Below, piece by piece: positions 12,143 to 23,666 of a stretch of 64,000 nt of DNA. A program made the translations under genes and the position numbers. This DNA comes from Cephalopachus bancanus (taxonomy: Eukaryota > Chordata > Mammalia > Primates > Tarsiidae): positions 930,001 through 994,000 of the forward strand of contig JAPVLO010000384.1 in assembly GCA_027257055.1 (NCBI GenBank). Direction: 5' to 3'. Numbering within the stretch: position 1 is the first letter of the stretch; each line of letters begins with the position of its first letter. The notes under the pieces are model-generated. The model saw only the letters and a program-made list of their open reading frames with translations. It had not been told where the DNA came from and searched no databases.

Positions 12143-14281
12143 TGTACTCCACATCTAGAGCTTTATAGTGCAAAGGAATTGCCAGAAGATCTTGTTAAAA
12201 TGCAGATTCTGACAGTAGGTCTGGGATGGGGTCTGAGATTCTGCATTCTCGCAAGTTTCCGGTGGTGCTGATGCTGTTGGTTTGCGGACAACGCTTGGAG
12301 AGGCAAGAACTGGGACTCCAACCCTCTTTAACCCTCCCCAAGTTGCGATCACTCTGAAAGAAAGTTCTAGCTTTTGATGTTGGGGTTGTGGGGGGAGGAA
12401 GACGGAGGAGAGGGAGGGAGAGACACAGGTGGGGCTAGGGAGTTTGGTGGGGAGGAACACAGAGATGTCCCCTTTGCATTTATGTTTGAGATGTCCCCTT
12501 TGCTTTGCACTTATGCCCAGAGATGTCCCCTTTGCATTTATGCTTTGAAATAAGCATGCTTATAATTCTACCACAGGGCTCAGAACATCTCACTGTGCTG
12601 CTTTAAGCACGGCGGAAAGAAATAACTCAGTGCTCCGTTTGATTTAGGAATATGAGGACCTCCTCCCCTAAGTTCGAAAGCCGTCAACAGAAAATTTTGT
12701 AAAAGCAGCAAGAAGAACGGCAAGTGGGTTCCTCAGTCAAAGGAACGCTGCTTTGTTGCTGGGTCTTATTTCTTGTTTCTTTGTGAACAAATTTGTTCGA
12801 CTTAAGAAACCCACACTGAAGAACAGGAAAATTTCATGTCACCCGGGGGCAGCCATAAAGATAATGGACTGTCATTGCCGTGGGGAGAAACATGATGGTT
12901 GGTTTCATCCAAGGAAACGAGAATGAAACAGGCAGCCCAATCAAAAATAAAGAGCTGAGAATGAAAATTCAGAGCAAAGAATTTGGTTGCAGAAATAAAT
13001 TGTCTACAAATACTTGCAGTGAAGTCTATTTGTTGAATAGGCGGATAATGTCAAGAATTAGAAGCTACATGAAAATAGGAACAGTTGTGTTCATATCTGG
13101 CGTGATGCATATGCTGTGTTCATGTTTCCATCCAATATGCGTTTGGCAATGCCGTTATCTGATCAATGAGTAGGCACACCCAGAACGAGTGACCTCCACC
13201 TGTCACCGCCTTTGCTTTGCTCTCCCGGTGGCCTCTTGGCCTTCTGTATCCATCAACAAGCGTTTACTCAGAACCCACTTTGTGGCGATGCTATGCTAGG
13301 ACCTCAGACTATTCCAAGAATGCACTTGATTTTCTATCATGAGAGTTCTCCTTCTGACTATGACACGGTACTTTCTTATGGGTATGGCTTCTGGCAGAAA
13401 TCAAATTTATCTTTTTACTTTCACATGCGATGTGACACACAAGGAAGGTCAGGCTTGATATTTTTGAGACCGTTGGTTAATTATGCCTCCAAAATGCAAT
13501 GGGAGCTCTTCAGATAAATTTGACCCAGGCGCATTTTGTAGACGTAGATACCCAAGAAGTTTCCATGATGTCAGTACCGTGCAATGGGTTCTCAGTCATC
13601 AGAATACGCAACATGAGGAGCTCGTATCATTCTTGCTCTGGTCAGTGGGTTTTAAACAGAGCAGGCTGGCTTCACTTCTTGGAATGGAAGCGAACATCCA
13701 GTGTGATCAAGGTGGAAACAGGAAATCTTCTTTCACACATAAGACAAATTGCATTTAGGTCTCAGATAGACACCATGTATTATCTGGAGCTTCCTGGGGA
13801 ATTTTAACAGCAGCTACCGAAGATTTTTTTTTTTTAAATTATGATTTTAAAGAAGAAACCATGAGAATTTCCATCCATTTTAAGTAAAGGAAAAGAACAG
13901 CTGATGTGATCTCACTCCTTAATGAATTCTGGGAATGCTATCAGAATCCTATGATACTGTCTTGGGATAAAACTTGCACTGTCACTCTGCTAGAGACCAC
14001 AGCAATTGTGTTGTGAATTCTGCTAGCACCCTGAATCACATCTTGGTAACCACTCTTAATTTATGTCTCCTCTGCCCTCCAACTTGCTTCCAGGTTTCCA
14101 AACTTCCGAAGTCTTTGCTGAATCAGCAACATAAGACTTAACCTTATCAAGGAGGAAGGGAGGATCTGGACTGCTGGACTGGGACGTTGCTTTTGAAAAA
14201 CGAAAACTCAGGTCATAAATCAAGTCACTCAGGTTCCTGACACCGCAATCACCTTATGCTTCTTACTCGTAAGAACAACTT
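12143..14281. other. Intron 2, long unique block
   Basis: Two kilobases with no Alu or L1. It contains a small minisatellite (listed separately) and several open frames (12880-13173, 13212-13807) without recognisable family. Low repeat content this close to exon 2 could mean older or constrained sequence, but I see no exon. Confidence 0.4.
12461..12545. repeat. Three-copy minisatellite
   Basis: The unit GAGATGTCCCCTTTGCATTT is repeated three times with spacers of similar content (TATGTTT, GCACTTATGCCCA). Copies start near 12464, 12489 and 12519. Confidence 0.85.
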
Positions 14282-14282
14282 T

Positions 14283-14619
14283 AAAATTCAAAATTGAGCT
14301 GGGCTCGGTGGTTCAACCTGTAATCCTGCGCTTTGGGAGGCCGAGGTGAGTGGATTGCCTGAGCCTGCCGGTTTGAGACCCACCTGGGCATTGGTGAGAC
14401 CTCATCTCTACAATAAATAAAAAAAATTAGCCGGGCGTGGTAGTGCGCGCCAGTAGTTCCAGCTACTTGGAAGGCTGAGGCGGAAGGATCGCCGGAGCCC
14501 AGCAGGTGGAGGCTGCGGTGGCCAGGAGCGGCCACTGCACTCCAGTCTGGGCGATGGAGTGAGACTCCAACTCAAAAAAACCCACAAATAAAAATAAAAA
14601 ATAAAATTCAAAATTGAGC
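14283..14619 (+). mobile_element. Alu with about 15-bp target duplication
   Basis: Full-length lineage Alu about 240 bases beyond the exon 2 donor in intron 2. Direct repeat AAAATTCAAAATTGAG on both sides. Confidence 0.95.
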
Positions 14620-14847
14620 TCTGGCAAAACTAAAAGCAAAAAGCGTAACATCTAGAGGCCGAGGCATTCCAGTAGAGCGATAACTATCATTGTTTTAAGT
14701 GTTAGTTATTCATGACTCTCAGATGAGAGGGCTGATTTTCATAACGAGAGACCCTGGAAGTTTTGGGCTGAAGACACATGCTGGGAGGAATGAAAGGCGG
14801 GGGATAAAGATATCAGAGGGCTAAACAGGTTTTGTCTCTTTCCTTAC

Positions 14848-15081
14848 CTCTCAATCTATAATAGGCTTGAAGACTGGCTAAAATCTGTTTCATGGATTCC
14901 TGAGGACAGACTTTAACCCCCGCCGGGAAAAATGCTGATCTTTTTGTTCGATGCTTTGCCAGATTGAATATTCGCCTCATAGTGGACACTCGGTACATTT
15001 TTTCAGTAATTTCCGTTGTTTCCATTCTTGGGGCATTGTCTATGTCTTTGGTTTCAGAATGGTCTATGTTAACGGAGATAC
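14848..15081 (-). CDS. IMPG1: IMPG1 coding exon 2
   Basis: This 234-base exon has acceptor TTCTTTTACAG and donor GTAAGG. It reads [16 protein letters not shown], then [33 protein letters not shown] and [16 protein letters not shown], residues about 23-100. The RTKR before SAFF looks like a proprotein-convertase site. [10 protein letters not shown] fits the B-X7-B pattern of basic residues linked to hyaluronan binding, which I only infer. The N-E-T glycosylation site that I recall from the human protein just before METTE is lost here (M in place of N). The in-frame ATG at METTE is internal and is not the start. Confidence 0.96.
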
Positions 15082-15371
15082 CTGTAAAAGAAAGATTGAC
15101 ATCCTGGTGAATAGATGCAATTTATGTGCCACAGGTGACCTATATGGACAAATGAGTGAAATAAACGAGAAACTACAATCCTCTGGCTTATGAAGTTGCT
15201 ACCCTGGTGCCACCACCGAGTGACAAGGCATTTTCAGAAACAAGATGACAGCATTTTGAGGGAGTCAAGCGTGTTTTCAAACAGCCAAAATCTCCAATCA
15301 TCTTGTCTGCAGGAAACAAGCCAAGTATTGAAACCATTTCCCACACATTCCTCTAAAAATCACCCCCCTGA

Positions 15372-15683
15372 GAGATGCCTCTTTGTTTTCTTGAGTTGGA
15401 GTCTCACTCTGTCGCCCAGACTGGAGTGCATGGGCACGCTCCCGGCCACCGCAGCCTCGACTTGCTGGGCTCCGGCGATCCTTTCGCCTCAGCCTTCCAA
15501 GTAGCTGGAACTACAGGCGAGCACTTCCACGCCTGGCTAGTTTTTGATTTATTGTAGAGATGAGGTCTCGCCAAGTTGCCCAGGCGGGTCTCGAGCCCGC
15601 AGGCTCAGGCAATCCACTCACCTTGGCCTCCCAAAGCGCGGGATTACAGGCTGAGCCATTGAGCCCAGCTGAGATGTCTCTTT
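15372..15683 (-). mobile_element. Alu, reverse, 13-bp target duplication
   Basis: Body 15385-15670, flanked by GAGATGCCTCTTT and GAGATGTCTCTTT. It is about 300 bases upstream of exon 2 in intron 1. Confidence 0.95.
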
Positions 15684-16974
15684 TGATAGCCCATATAGTT
15701 CAGGCGGGGAACGATATGCCCTCGTGGTGCCCAGAGGTGCCCTTTTGATGAGGAAATGGAATGCTTCCAGAAACCTAAGGGGAAAAGCAACAACATAACT
15801 TTCCAGTCTATTAGCGGCAGGCCTTGGATTTCTTTATGAGCAGAGTTCAGACGGCGGTGATCTGGTTGAAAGCGAGTTAGGGACCAGGTCGTGTCTTAGG
15901 GCTGCATTCGCAGAGCGAGCTTGCTGTCTCATGAAAGGTAGCCGGAGGAGGCCTGGAGGTGAGGATGGCGGAGAGAGAGGCCAGCAGAGAACGTAATTCC
16001 CTCGGCTGTTTCATCCTGCCGCCATGCTGGTCTACCAGGGTTGGGTCTAGACTCTGTTTTGAACTCTGAGCTGCTCATCGTAATAACTGACGTTTGGTGA
16101 ACTCTTTTTTAAAAAATCTTGAATTTTTATAGGTATGATATCATTCTCACAAAGGTTTTACTCTATAGTTGAAACAGATTTTTTTTTCTCAGTTTGCCAG
16201 GAAGTAGGTTTGAGGCTTAGAGGGTCAGAACGGTTAACGGTGTAGTCAGATCTCAATTCCTCCTCTTCTACTCCATCGCTTTCTTTTTATCCACCCCAAC
16301 ATTTAAGAAAAAACATATTGATGAACAGTTGGGACCATTTGCTGTGACCCCCTGAGACTCTAAAGGGGTTTTACGGGGACTTAGAGTCTTATTTGAACTA
16401 GGGAAGGCGGACAAACTGGCATCTTCTGAAATGTGGTACAGACTAGGGAAATCCAGCAGAGATCCATGCAGGGTTGCAAGAGAGTCGTTCAAATCTTGCT
16501 GCAAAGTGTGAAAGTCCCTTGACATGACAGGGTTGGCTGGAGAGAATCTCGGTGGGAACACGTGTTCCGGTCATTTTGCAGAGTTTCAGAGTGCTCTGTT
16601 GGTCTCGGGCAGTGTAAAAATTCTTTGGAAAGAGTTTCCAGGAAGGGAGTTCAGAGATTAATTGGCTCACCCAATGACACGCTAGACCCACACACCATAA
16701 TCTGTGGGAGAACACAGGCACCATTGGTTTCGGAAGATTCTCAGGTAATTTCAATACGGGGTCTGATAGTCAAGCTCGCAGACTCATCCTAGAAAAAGTT
16801 CTGCATACTTCATTGTTGAATGTCGCTATGGTTGCCTTCTAAGTATTCCCCTTGGGAAACTGTGTACCAATGCCAGCACCCAGTCTGCCCCTTCCAAAGT
16901 GATTTTGGAGCTCCTTTTCTGGAATGGCCATTAGAGCTATTGTCACGAGACTGTCGGAGTTTAAATTAGAGCAA
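15684..16974. other. Intron 1, unique sequence
   Basis: No recent repeat. The minus ORFs at 16268-16754 have no family match that I recognise. Confidence 0.4.
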
Positions 16975-17585
16975 TGAACAAACAATTATCTTTCTAAATT
17001 CGACAAGAGTGGAAGTGAAATCAGGGACATACTGGTCCAAGTTTATGAGGATAATGCTATGAAGAAAATGGCAGCATACAAATGGATTAAACATTTTTCT
17101 GAGGGGAGAGAAAGCATCACTGATGAAGAGCAGCTAGTCGTGAGCAGAACTGGTGAAAACATTGCAAAAATTCGTTGAATTGTGTGTCGAAATCATTGGC
17201 TAACTGTGAGAATTAGCAGACCACATAAAGATCAATAGAGAAACAGTTAGGAATACCCTAATGGAAAATCTTGGCATGGGAAAAGTGTGTGCAAAAAATG
17301 GTTCTGAAGGAGCTCTTGCATCACGACAATGCACCAGCTCACACAACACTGTCTGTGAGAGTGTTTTTAGCCAGTACAAAAATAACTGTATGGGAACACC
17401 CTTCTGCTTATCTAATCTTGCCCCCAATGACTTTTTCCTTTACCCAAAGATGAAGGAAATGTTTAAAGGAAGACATTGATAATATGCAGGATATCAAGGA
17501 TAATACGATGACAGCTTTGATGGCCGTTCCAGAAAGAGGTTCAACGTTGTTTTGATGGGTGGACTAGACACTGATGATGGTGCTT
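16975..17585 (+). pseudogene. Mariner transposase remnant
   Basis: Across three frames it reads KMAAYKWIKHFSEGRESITDEE, then LTVR, NLGMGKVCAKM, then LLHHDNAPAHTTLSVRVFLAS and LAPNDFFLYPKMKEMFKGRH. These are the helix-turn-helix linker and the second and third catalytic aspartates (HHDNAPAHT and APNDFF) of a mariner D,D34D transposase. The frame changes between them, a stop follows NIAKIR, and the central part with the first aspartate is deleted. It is dead. Terminal inverted repeats were not identified. Confidence 0.87.
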
Positions 17586-18330
17586 AGCTTCCCAAGGGGA
17601 GCCCTTTGAAGGTGACCCAAGTGATATTCAGCAATGAGGTAGGTAGCACTTTTTCTAGGATGAGTTCACAAATCTAACTGTCAGACCTCCTATACCCAGA
17701 GGCTTGGGAACCACTGTTTAAAAAATCTGCAAGCACACTTCCTGGTAAGGAATCAAGAGAATCTGTCTTGAGTGGCTTACACAATGTGAAAGCTGCCACC
17801 TCTGGAGGAGAGACAGGGCTGGAGTGTCTGCTGGAAATGGAGCTTGGCTCTATCCCCTCCCCCAGGACCTTTTCGGTGGGTGGGCTTCCACTGAGTTCCC
17901 CAGAGGTGGCAAGCTGCATATGGAGCACCATGCTGGCTCATTCTTATGGAAAATAGCCTTTCCTTTAGGTCTGGTTGACTTGGGCATGTGCCCTGACCAA
18001 GACTGGCTGCCCGGGACATGCCAGTGCTGTTGACATGGACTGAATAGTCACAGGGGAGACACTGGGTTGACCTGATAGCAGGGAGGTCAGTTGTTCCTGA
18101 GGCAAACGAGCTGCATGGCAAAGCAGAGGGTGCCCACTCAACTCTGGACACAGTGCAGGAGGGGCTGGGAGCTGGGCACACAGCTGGCAACAATGCAGGC
18201 CCACTGCAGTTAGCGAGACATTCGTTTTTGTTTAGGAACTTCAATTTTAGAGATGCTTTCAAACACAGAGATGAGAAGCACAAAGCAATCTCAGAAGAAA
18301 ATCCTAAAAAAGTCACCTTTCCCAGAAGAA
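17586..18330. other. Intron 1, GC-richer unique sequence
   Basis: The longest ORF in the window (179 residues, minus, 17777-18316) lies here, but it has no signal, domain or family resemblance. I treat it as a chance frame. Confidence 0.4.
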
Positions 18331-18663
18331 AAGAATATTAAAGGTCGAGTGCAGTGGCTCAGCCTACAATCCCAGTGCTTTTGGAGGCTGAGGCGAGAGG
18401 ATCCCCTGAACCCAGGCTTTGAGCCCAGCTTGGGCAATTTGGCGAGACCTCGACTCTGCAATAAATCACACACAAACACACCCCCCCCACACACACACAG
18501 TTAGCTGGGTGTGGCGGCACAACTGTAGTTCCAGCTGTTTGGAAGGTTGAGGTGGAAAGATCGCTGGAGCCCAGCAGGTCAAGGCTGTGGTGGCCGTGAG
18601 CCTGCCACTGCACTCCAGCCTGAGTGACAGAGTGAGACTCCAGCTCAAAAAAAAAGAATATCA
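18331..18663 (+). mobile_element. Alu with AC-rich middle linker
   Basis: Body about 18342-18652. The middle A-rich linker has become a C run and CA repeat (18470-18500). Flanking repeat AAAAGAATAT. Confidence 0.92.
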
Positions 18664-18922
18664 GAAAAATTTAGTTAAATAAATTGTGAACAAATTTAGG
18701 AAAAAAATGCAATTTAAATTGTAGGTTAAACATCAGGAAAGCAGCCTTTCGACCAAGAGTTTTTGGAAATAGTCATACTGAATAAAGAAAATGAAAATTA
18801 ATACCTTTGACTATTCAGAATTTCTAAATACAAATGAGAAACAAGTATAATATGCATGGGATCTTGCTTCTCAATTTAACTTAAATATGTTCATTACTGA
18901 TGAAAGAAAGAAAAAGGTAGAA

Positions 18923-19214
18923 GCTGGGCTCGGTGGCTCAGCCTGTAATCCCGCGCCTTTGGGAGGCTGAGGTGAGTGGATTGCCTGAGCCCACGGGTTC
19001 GAGACCCGCCTGGGCAGCGAGACCTCATCTCTACAATAAATCAAAAAATCAGCCGGGTGTGGTAGCGCATGACTGTAATTCCAGCTACTTGGAAGGCTGA
19101 GGCGGAAGGATCGCCGGAGCCCAGCAGGTCGAGTCTGCGGTGGCCGGGAGCGGCCACTGCACTCCAGTCTGGGCGACAGAGTGAGACTCCAACTCAAAAA
19201 AAAAAAAAAAAAAA
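18923..19214 (+). mobile_element. Alu, full length
   Basis: Close to the apparent consensus (CTCGGTGGCTCAGCCTG, CTACAATAAATC, GACTCCAACTC) with a pure A tail of about 19. This is probably a young copy. Confidence 0.95.
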
Positions 19215-19274
19215 CCAGAAAAATGTAGCATAACACAAATCATATAACGTCACTCAGCGTTAATTAGTCAAGTG

Positions 19275-19480
19275 GTTAATAGGACCGATGGGACACAGGC
19301 CCGGCTCTGTCACCTACTGCTTGGATACACTTGACCTCCGGGTACATTCTGAGTGTCCTTACCTATAAAATGGGGAATCGTCTTTGTATCTCCCTTGCAG
19401 GGTTTCTGTGGCATTAGATGAGTAATGACCCGGGCAGCACTTCGGGCAGGGTGGAGCCCGTGTAAGTGCAATAAGAACTC
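19275..19480 (+). repeat. MIR element
   Basis: Reads CGGCTCTGTCACCTACTG, later TTACCTATAAAATGGGGA and GTGGCATTAGATGAG, the order of MIR core and 3' half. Confidence 0.75.
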
Positions 19481-19519
19481 ATTTTTCAGCAGATCCAGGT
19501 ATGCTTTTGCCGGCATGGC

Positions 19520-20220
19520 ATGCTGTTCCAGTCCTTAGAAAGGCCCTGTCCATGCCCAGGACTCTCCCCATGCTCCCCTGTGTCTCACATGTCTGCTCCT
19601 TCGCCCAGAGGGCCCTTCTCTTTCTTGTGTTTCCGCTTTTCTTTTAAGGGCAAGCTGAAATGCTACCCTCTTACTGTGCTTCCTGGATTTCACATTCAGA
19701 ATTCACTCATGGACCCCTCCCATCTCTACGGCACTCGTGGACTCGCTGGTATTCACCCAGGGACTGCAGTGTTTCAGGACTGCAGGCCAGGATGGTACCT
19801 AGCTGTCAACTGCATGAAGGAATGCCATGGCACTTGTGGGAGGGTGCTCGCCTTGTCCTGCCTTGAGTAATCATTTGTTATGCGTATAGGCATTTCTCCC
19901 TTTAGACTGCAGACACTTTCGGGAATATATTGTCATTCCGCCCCCCACCCTCCCCAGTTCACCCTGGTGTTTGCCTAGCACACTGTTTTGTATGTGACAG
20001 ATAGGCAGGACATACTAATTAAGTGAATTAATGAAAAATGCCTGTGGAAATATTAATGGGTCTTTTGCAATCTATATTAGAATTGGATTTGTTTTTAAAA
20101 GCATCAGACCCGAAAAATTGCTTCCTATGTCCTGCCCACCTCCATTATTGTAACTTCTCTTTTAAATTTCTGCCTCCTTTTAGGTGTCTGATATCAGAGG
20201 CCAGGACACAGTCACCTTAT
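19520..20220. other. Intron 1, unique sequence
   Basis: No repeat or gene recognised; two overlapping ORFs at 19520-19870 have no family match. Confidence 0.4.
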
Positions 20221-20221
20221 T

Positions 20222-20538
20222 AAAGATAATATCCTGACTGGGCTCAGTGGCTCAGCCTGTCATCCCAGCACTTTGGGAGGCTGAGGTGAGTGGATTGCCT
20301 GAGCCTGCAGATTCGAGATCCATCTGGGAAACTTGGTGAGACCTCGTCTCTACAATAAATAAAAAATTAGCGGGGCGTGGTAGCATGCCCCTGTAGTTCC
20401 AACTGCTTGGAAGGCTGAGGCTGAAGGATCACCTGAGCCCAGCAGGTCGAAGCTGCAGTGGCCGGGAGCGGCCACTGCACTCCAGTCTGGGCCACAGAGT
20501 GAGACTCCAACTCAAAAAAAAAAAGACAATATCCTAAG
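20222..20538 (+). mobile_element. Alu with target duplication
   Basis: Body about 20235-20524; AAAGATAATATCCT before and AAAGACAATATCCT after. Confidence 0.95.
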
Positions 20539-20580
20539 TGAGAAGACACAAAGTCATTTGTGAAAGAGTATTGAGAGAAC

Positions 20581-20608
20581 AAATACACTTTATGTATAAA
20601 GTGTATTT
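20581..20608. repeat. 28-base hairpin
   Basis: Arms AAATACACTTTA and TAAAGTGTATTT are perfect inverted repeats around TGTA, 57 bases past an Alu. Confidence 0.9.
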
Positions 20609-21109
20609 TTGTAAAATCTGCATTCCAAGACACTTTCAATGTATCCACGATTAAATAAACAACCGACAGCACCGATGAAAAGCGTGGGTACCACTGAGGG
20701 TGGGTATCCGTATTGCTTCGCCCTTTAAGACGGCAGCATCCTTCCCCTCCGTTATTGTTCTCGACAGGAAACACCACGACATGGTTAAATCCACCTCTCA
20801 GCCTATTCCTTTGCAGCTGAGCATGGTTGCAGAGAAAAGGGCATTAGGACTTATTTTACACTGAAGGTTAAAGAGTAAAATCCCACCACATTTCCCGGGT
20901 CCAGTCTCCCACCCTCCTGGAGAAGTCCATACAACTTTTCTGAGGTTTCCTGGACTTTCTCGTGTGTTCTCATTCTCAGCTTCCCATCTCACTGATAACA
21001 GAGGAACCCCAAGAGGCGTTCACACCCTCCCAGCACTGCCCCTGCTCAGGGCTGCATCCGCTATGACACGCTCTGCCATGACTGTGGCTGACTGGTCTGT
21101 GTTCCCCTA

Positions 21110-21695
21110 AGACTAGCTTACTACAGTGTGGCGATTCCTGAAAGAACTAGCAGTTGACCTTCCCTATGACCCATCAATCCCCCTATTGGGAATAACCTGG
21201 AGGAACCCAAATCATTCTTCCAAAAAGATACCTGCACACGCATGTTTGTTGCAGCTCTATTCACAATAGTAAAAGCATGGAACCAGCCATGCTGCCCATT
21301 GAAGCTGGACTGGATAAAGAAAATGTGGTACATATACACGATGAAATATTATGCAGCCATAAAGAAGGACAAACATATGGACTTTGCAGCAACTTGGGTG
21401 GATTTGGAGTCGATCACACTCACTGATTTATCACAGAAACAAAGAACAGAGTGCCATATGTTCTCACTCATGAGCGGACCTTGAACTATTATCATAATAC
21501 TATAAGAAAGGGATTGGCAGGAGTGGGAAACTCCCACAGGAGGCAGGGTGGGATTGGCAGTTGAGGAAAACTACCAGGGGAGGGAGGGGCACATTTCATC
21601 AACAAGGGTACCTGCATGATCAATGTTTGTATACCTAACCCTGAAAGGTATCCCACATCTTTATAATAAAAATTGAAAAAAAAAAGAGACCAGCT
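21110..21695 (+). mobile_element. 5'-truncated young L1
   Basis: ORF2 tail and 3' UTR (about 21121-21684). Flanked by AGACTAGCTT and AGACCAGCTT. Confidence 0.9.
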
Positions 21696-22084
21696 TCCTC
21701 CCAAGTGCACCAGGCTCTGTCCTTTTCACCTCTCAAGGATATTCTTCTAGGAACTTTCCCTTCACTCTCCTCACCATTATTTTTCCCTTTTCTACTGGTT
21801 TATTCCTAGAAGCATGCACACATGCTATTACTTGTCCTTAAAAAAAAAACCCTCTCCTGATACCACATCCCCTCCAGCCACTGACTCATTTTTCTATTTA
21901 CACTTACAGCAAAACTCTAAAAAAAGATCTCTCTTCCCTTCTTTTCAAGAGCAGAGCAAGCTCTTGCTGAGTGAGGACTCCCCAGATAGCACACACGAGG
22001 CTACCAACACTTTCATTCTCTCTCTTTCTTTCCCTTCCATATTCTCTTTCTCTCCCTCTTTTCTTTTTTTGCTTTTTAAAAGTT
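21696..22084. other. Intron 1, pyrimidine-rich sequence
   Basis: Strong C/T bias on the plus strand, that is, purines on the transcribed-RNA sense strand of IMPG1. No gene. Confidence 0.4.
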
Positions 22085-22247
22085 TTAATTAATTTTTTTC
22101 TCTTTTGATTTTTATTTTAAAATTGTGGAGTACAATTCAGGACTAGGTATATAAAAATTCACCATGCAAGTCCCCTTACTGATGCGGTGTGCCCCCTCCC
22201 CTTCCCCAGGTAGATATTGACTGCTGTCAATCCCAACTCCCCCCCCC
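22085..22247 (-). mobile_element. L1 3' end, reverse
   Basis: L1 3' UTR (AATTGTGGAGTACAATTCAG) of the older subfamily with CAGGTAGATATTGAC. It is followed at once by an Alu. Confidence 0.85.
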
Positions 22248-22557
22248 ACATATTCTCTTTTTTTTTTTTTTGAGTTGGAGTCTCGCTCTGTCGCCCAGAC
22301 TGGAGTGCAGTGGCCGCTCCCGGCCACCGCAGCCTCGACCTGCTGGGCTCTGGGGATCCTTCCGCCTCAGCCTTCCAAGTAGCCGGAATCACAGGCATGC
22401 GCTACCACGCCTGGCTGATTTTTTTATTTATTGTAGAGATGAGGTCTCGCTGCCCAGGCGGGTGTTGAACCCGCGGGCTCAGGCAATTCACTCACCTCAG
22501 CCTCCCAAAGGCGCGGGATTACAGGCTGAGCCACCGAGCCTGGCCATATTCTCTTTT
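22245..22557 (-). mobile_element. Alu, reverse, full length
   Basis: Body 22258-22544 with CATATTCTCTTTTT on both sides. The 155-residue plus ORF at 22189-22656 is read through it. Confidence 0.95.
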
Positions 22558-22920
22558 TATTTCAAGATTTGGGATGTGCTAGGGAGCCTGGTGTATTTCA
22601 CTTGCAAATGTGGCACTTCACCAGAAGGGGTCGCTATAAAGCACCTAATCTCCTGAAATTGATGGTAAAAAAATAACTCCAGTGATCGCTTCTGTGAGTT
22701 TGAATGTGGACATTTGTTGATGGATGTGGTGACAAGGGTGGTGATTTTGTAGGAAAATAGACCATCTGAGGGTGGCTGATGGGTCTCCCTAGAGCTGGGA
22801 GGTGCCTGGCTGATGGAAGGTGTTTAAGTGGCCAGGAGGGGGACAGCATGTCTGTGGGCAGGAACTTCTGGAAGGTGAAGAAAAATGGTCAGGTCTGAAG
22901 GTTTCAGTTGAGGAGGGCTT

Positions 22921-23666
22921 TTTTTTATTTTAATTTTTTAAATTTTAATTTCATTTTTAAAAATTTAATTTAATTTAACTTTTTCCTCTTTTAATTTTTA
23001 TTTAAAATTGTGGGGTACGATTCAGGGCTAGGTATACAAATATTCACCATGCAGGTATCCTTATCAATGAGGTGCGCCTGCCCACTTCCCCAGGCAGATA
23101 GCGACAATGGTCAATTCCAGCTCCCCACCCCCTGCCCGCAGTTTCCTGCCACTTTCAATCCCTTTCCTACAGTAATATGGTAGTTGTTCAAGGTCCACTT
23201 ATGAGTGAGAACATGTGATACTCAGCTCTTTGTTTCTGTGAGAGATTACTCAGTATTATAAACTCTAATTCCATCCAGGTTGCTGCGAAGTTCATGATTT
23301 TTTTCTTCTTTATGGCTGCGTAGTATTCCATTATGTATATGGGCCACATTTTTTTTATCCAGTCCTCTTTTGATGGGCAGCACGGTTGGTTCCATGTTCT
23401 TGCCATTGTGAACAATGCTACGATAAACATATGTGTGCAGGTATCTTTTTAATAGAGTGACCTGGGTTCTTCTGGTTATATTCCCAGTAGGGGGATTGCG
23501 GGGTCATATGGAAGGTCGATTTTTAGAACTTTTAGAAATCTTCACACTGATTTCCACAGAGACTGAACTAGTTTGCACTCCCACCAACAATGTAGAAGTG
23601 TTCCCTTTTCACCACATCCTCTCCAGTATCTGTTATTTTTTGAGTTATTAATGATGGCCATTCTGC
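22921..23666 (-). mobile_element. 5'-truncated L1, reverse
   Basis: ORF2 C-terminus and 3' UTR of the older subfamily, in the same variant as the 8.7 kb copy. It begins with an A/T-rich tail (22920-22985). Confidence 0.9.

Noticed and set aside
14813..15025. Start of translation at METTE in exon 2
   Set aside because: Exon 1 with a signal peptide and proper phase was found 40 kb away, so this ATG is internal.
17777..18316. Longest open frame in the window (179 codons, minus strand)
   Set aside because: No signal peptide, domain, repeat or family resemblance, and no matching splice or promoter context. A GC-rich stretch gives long chance frames.
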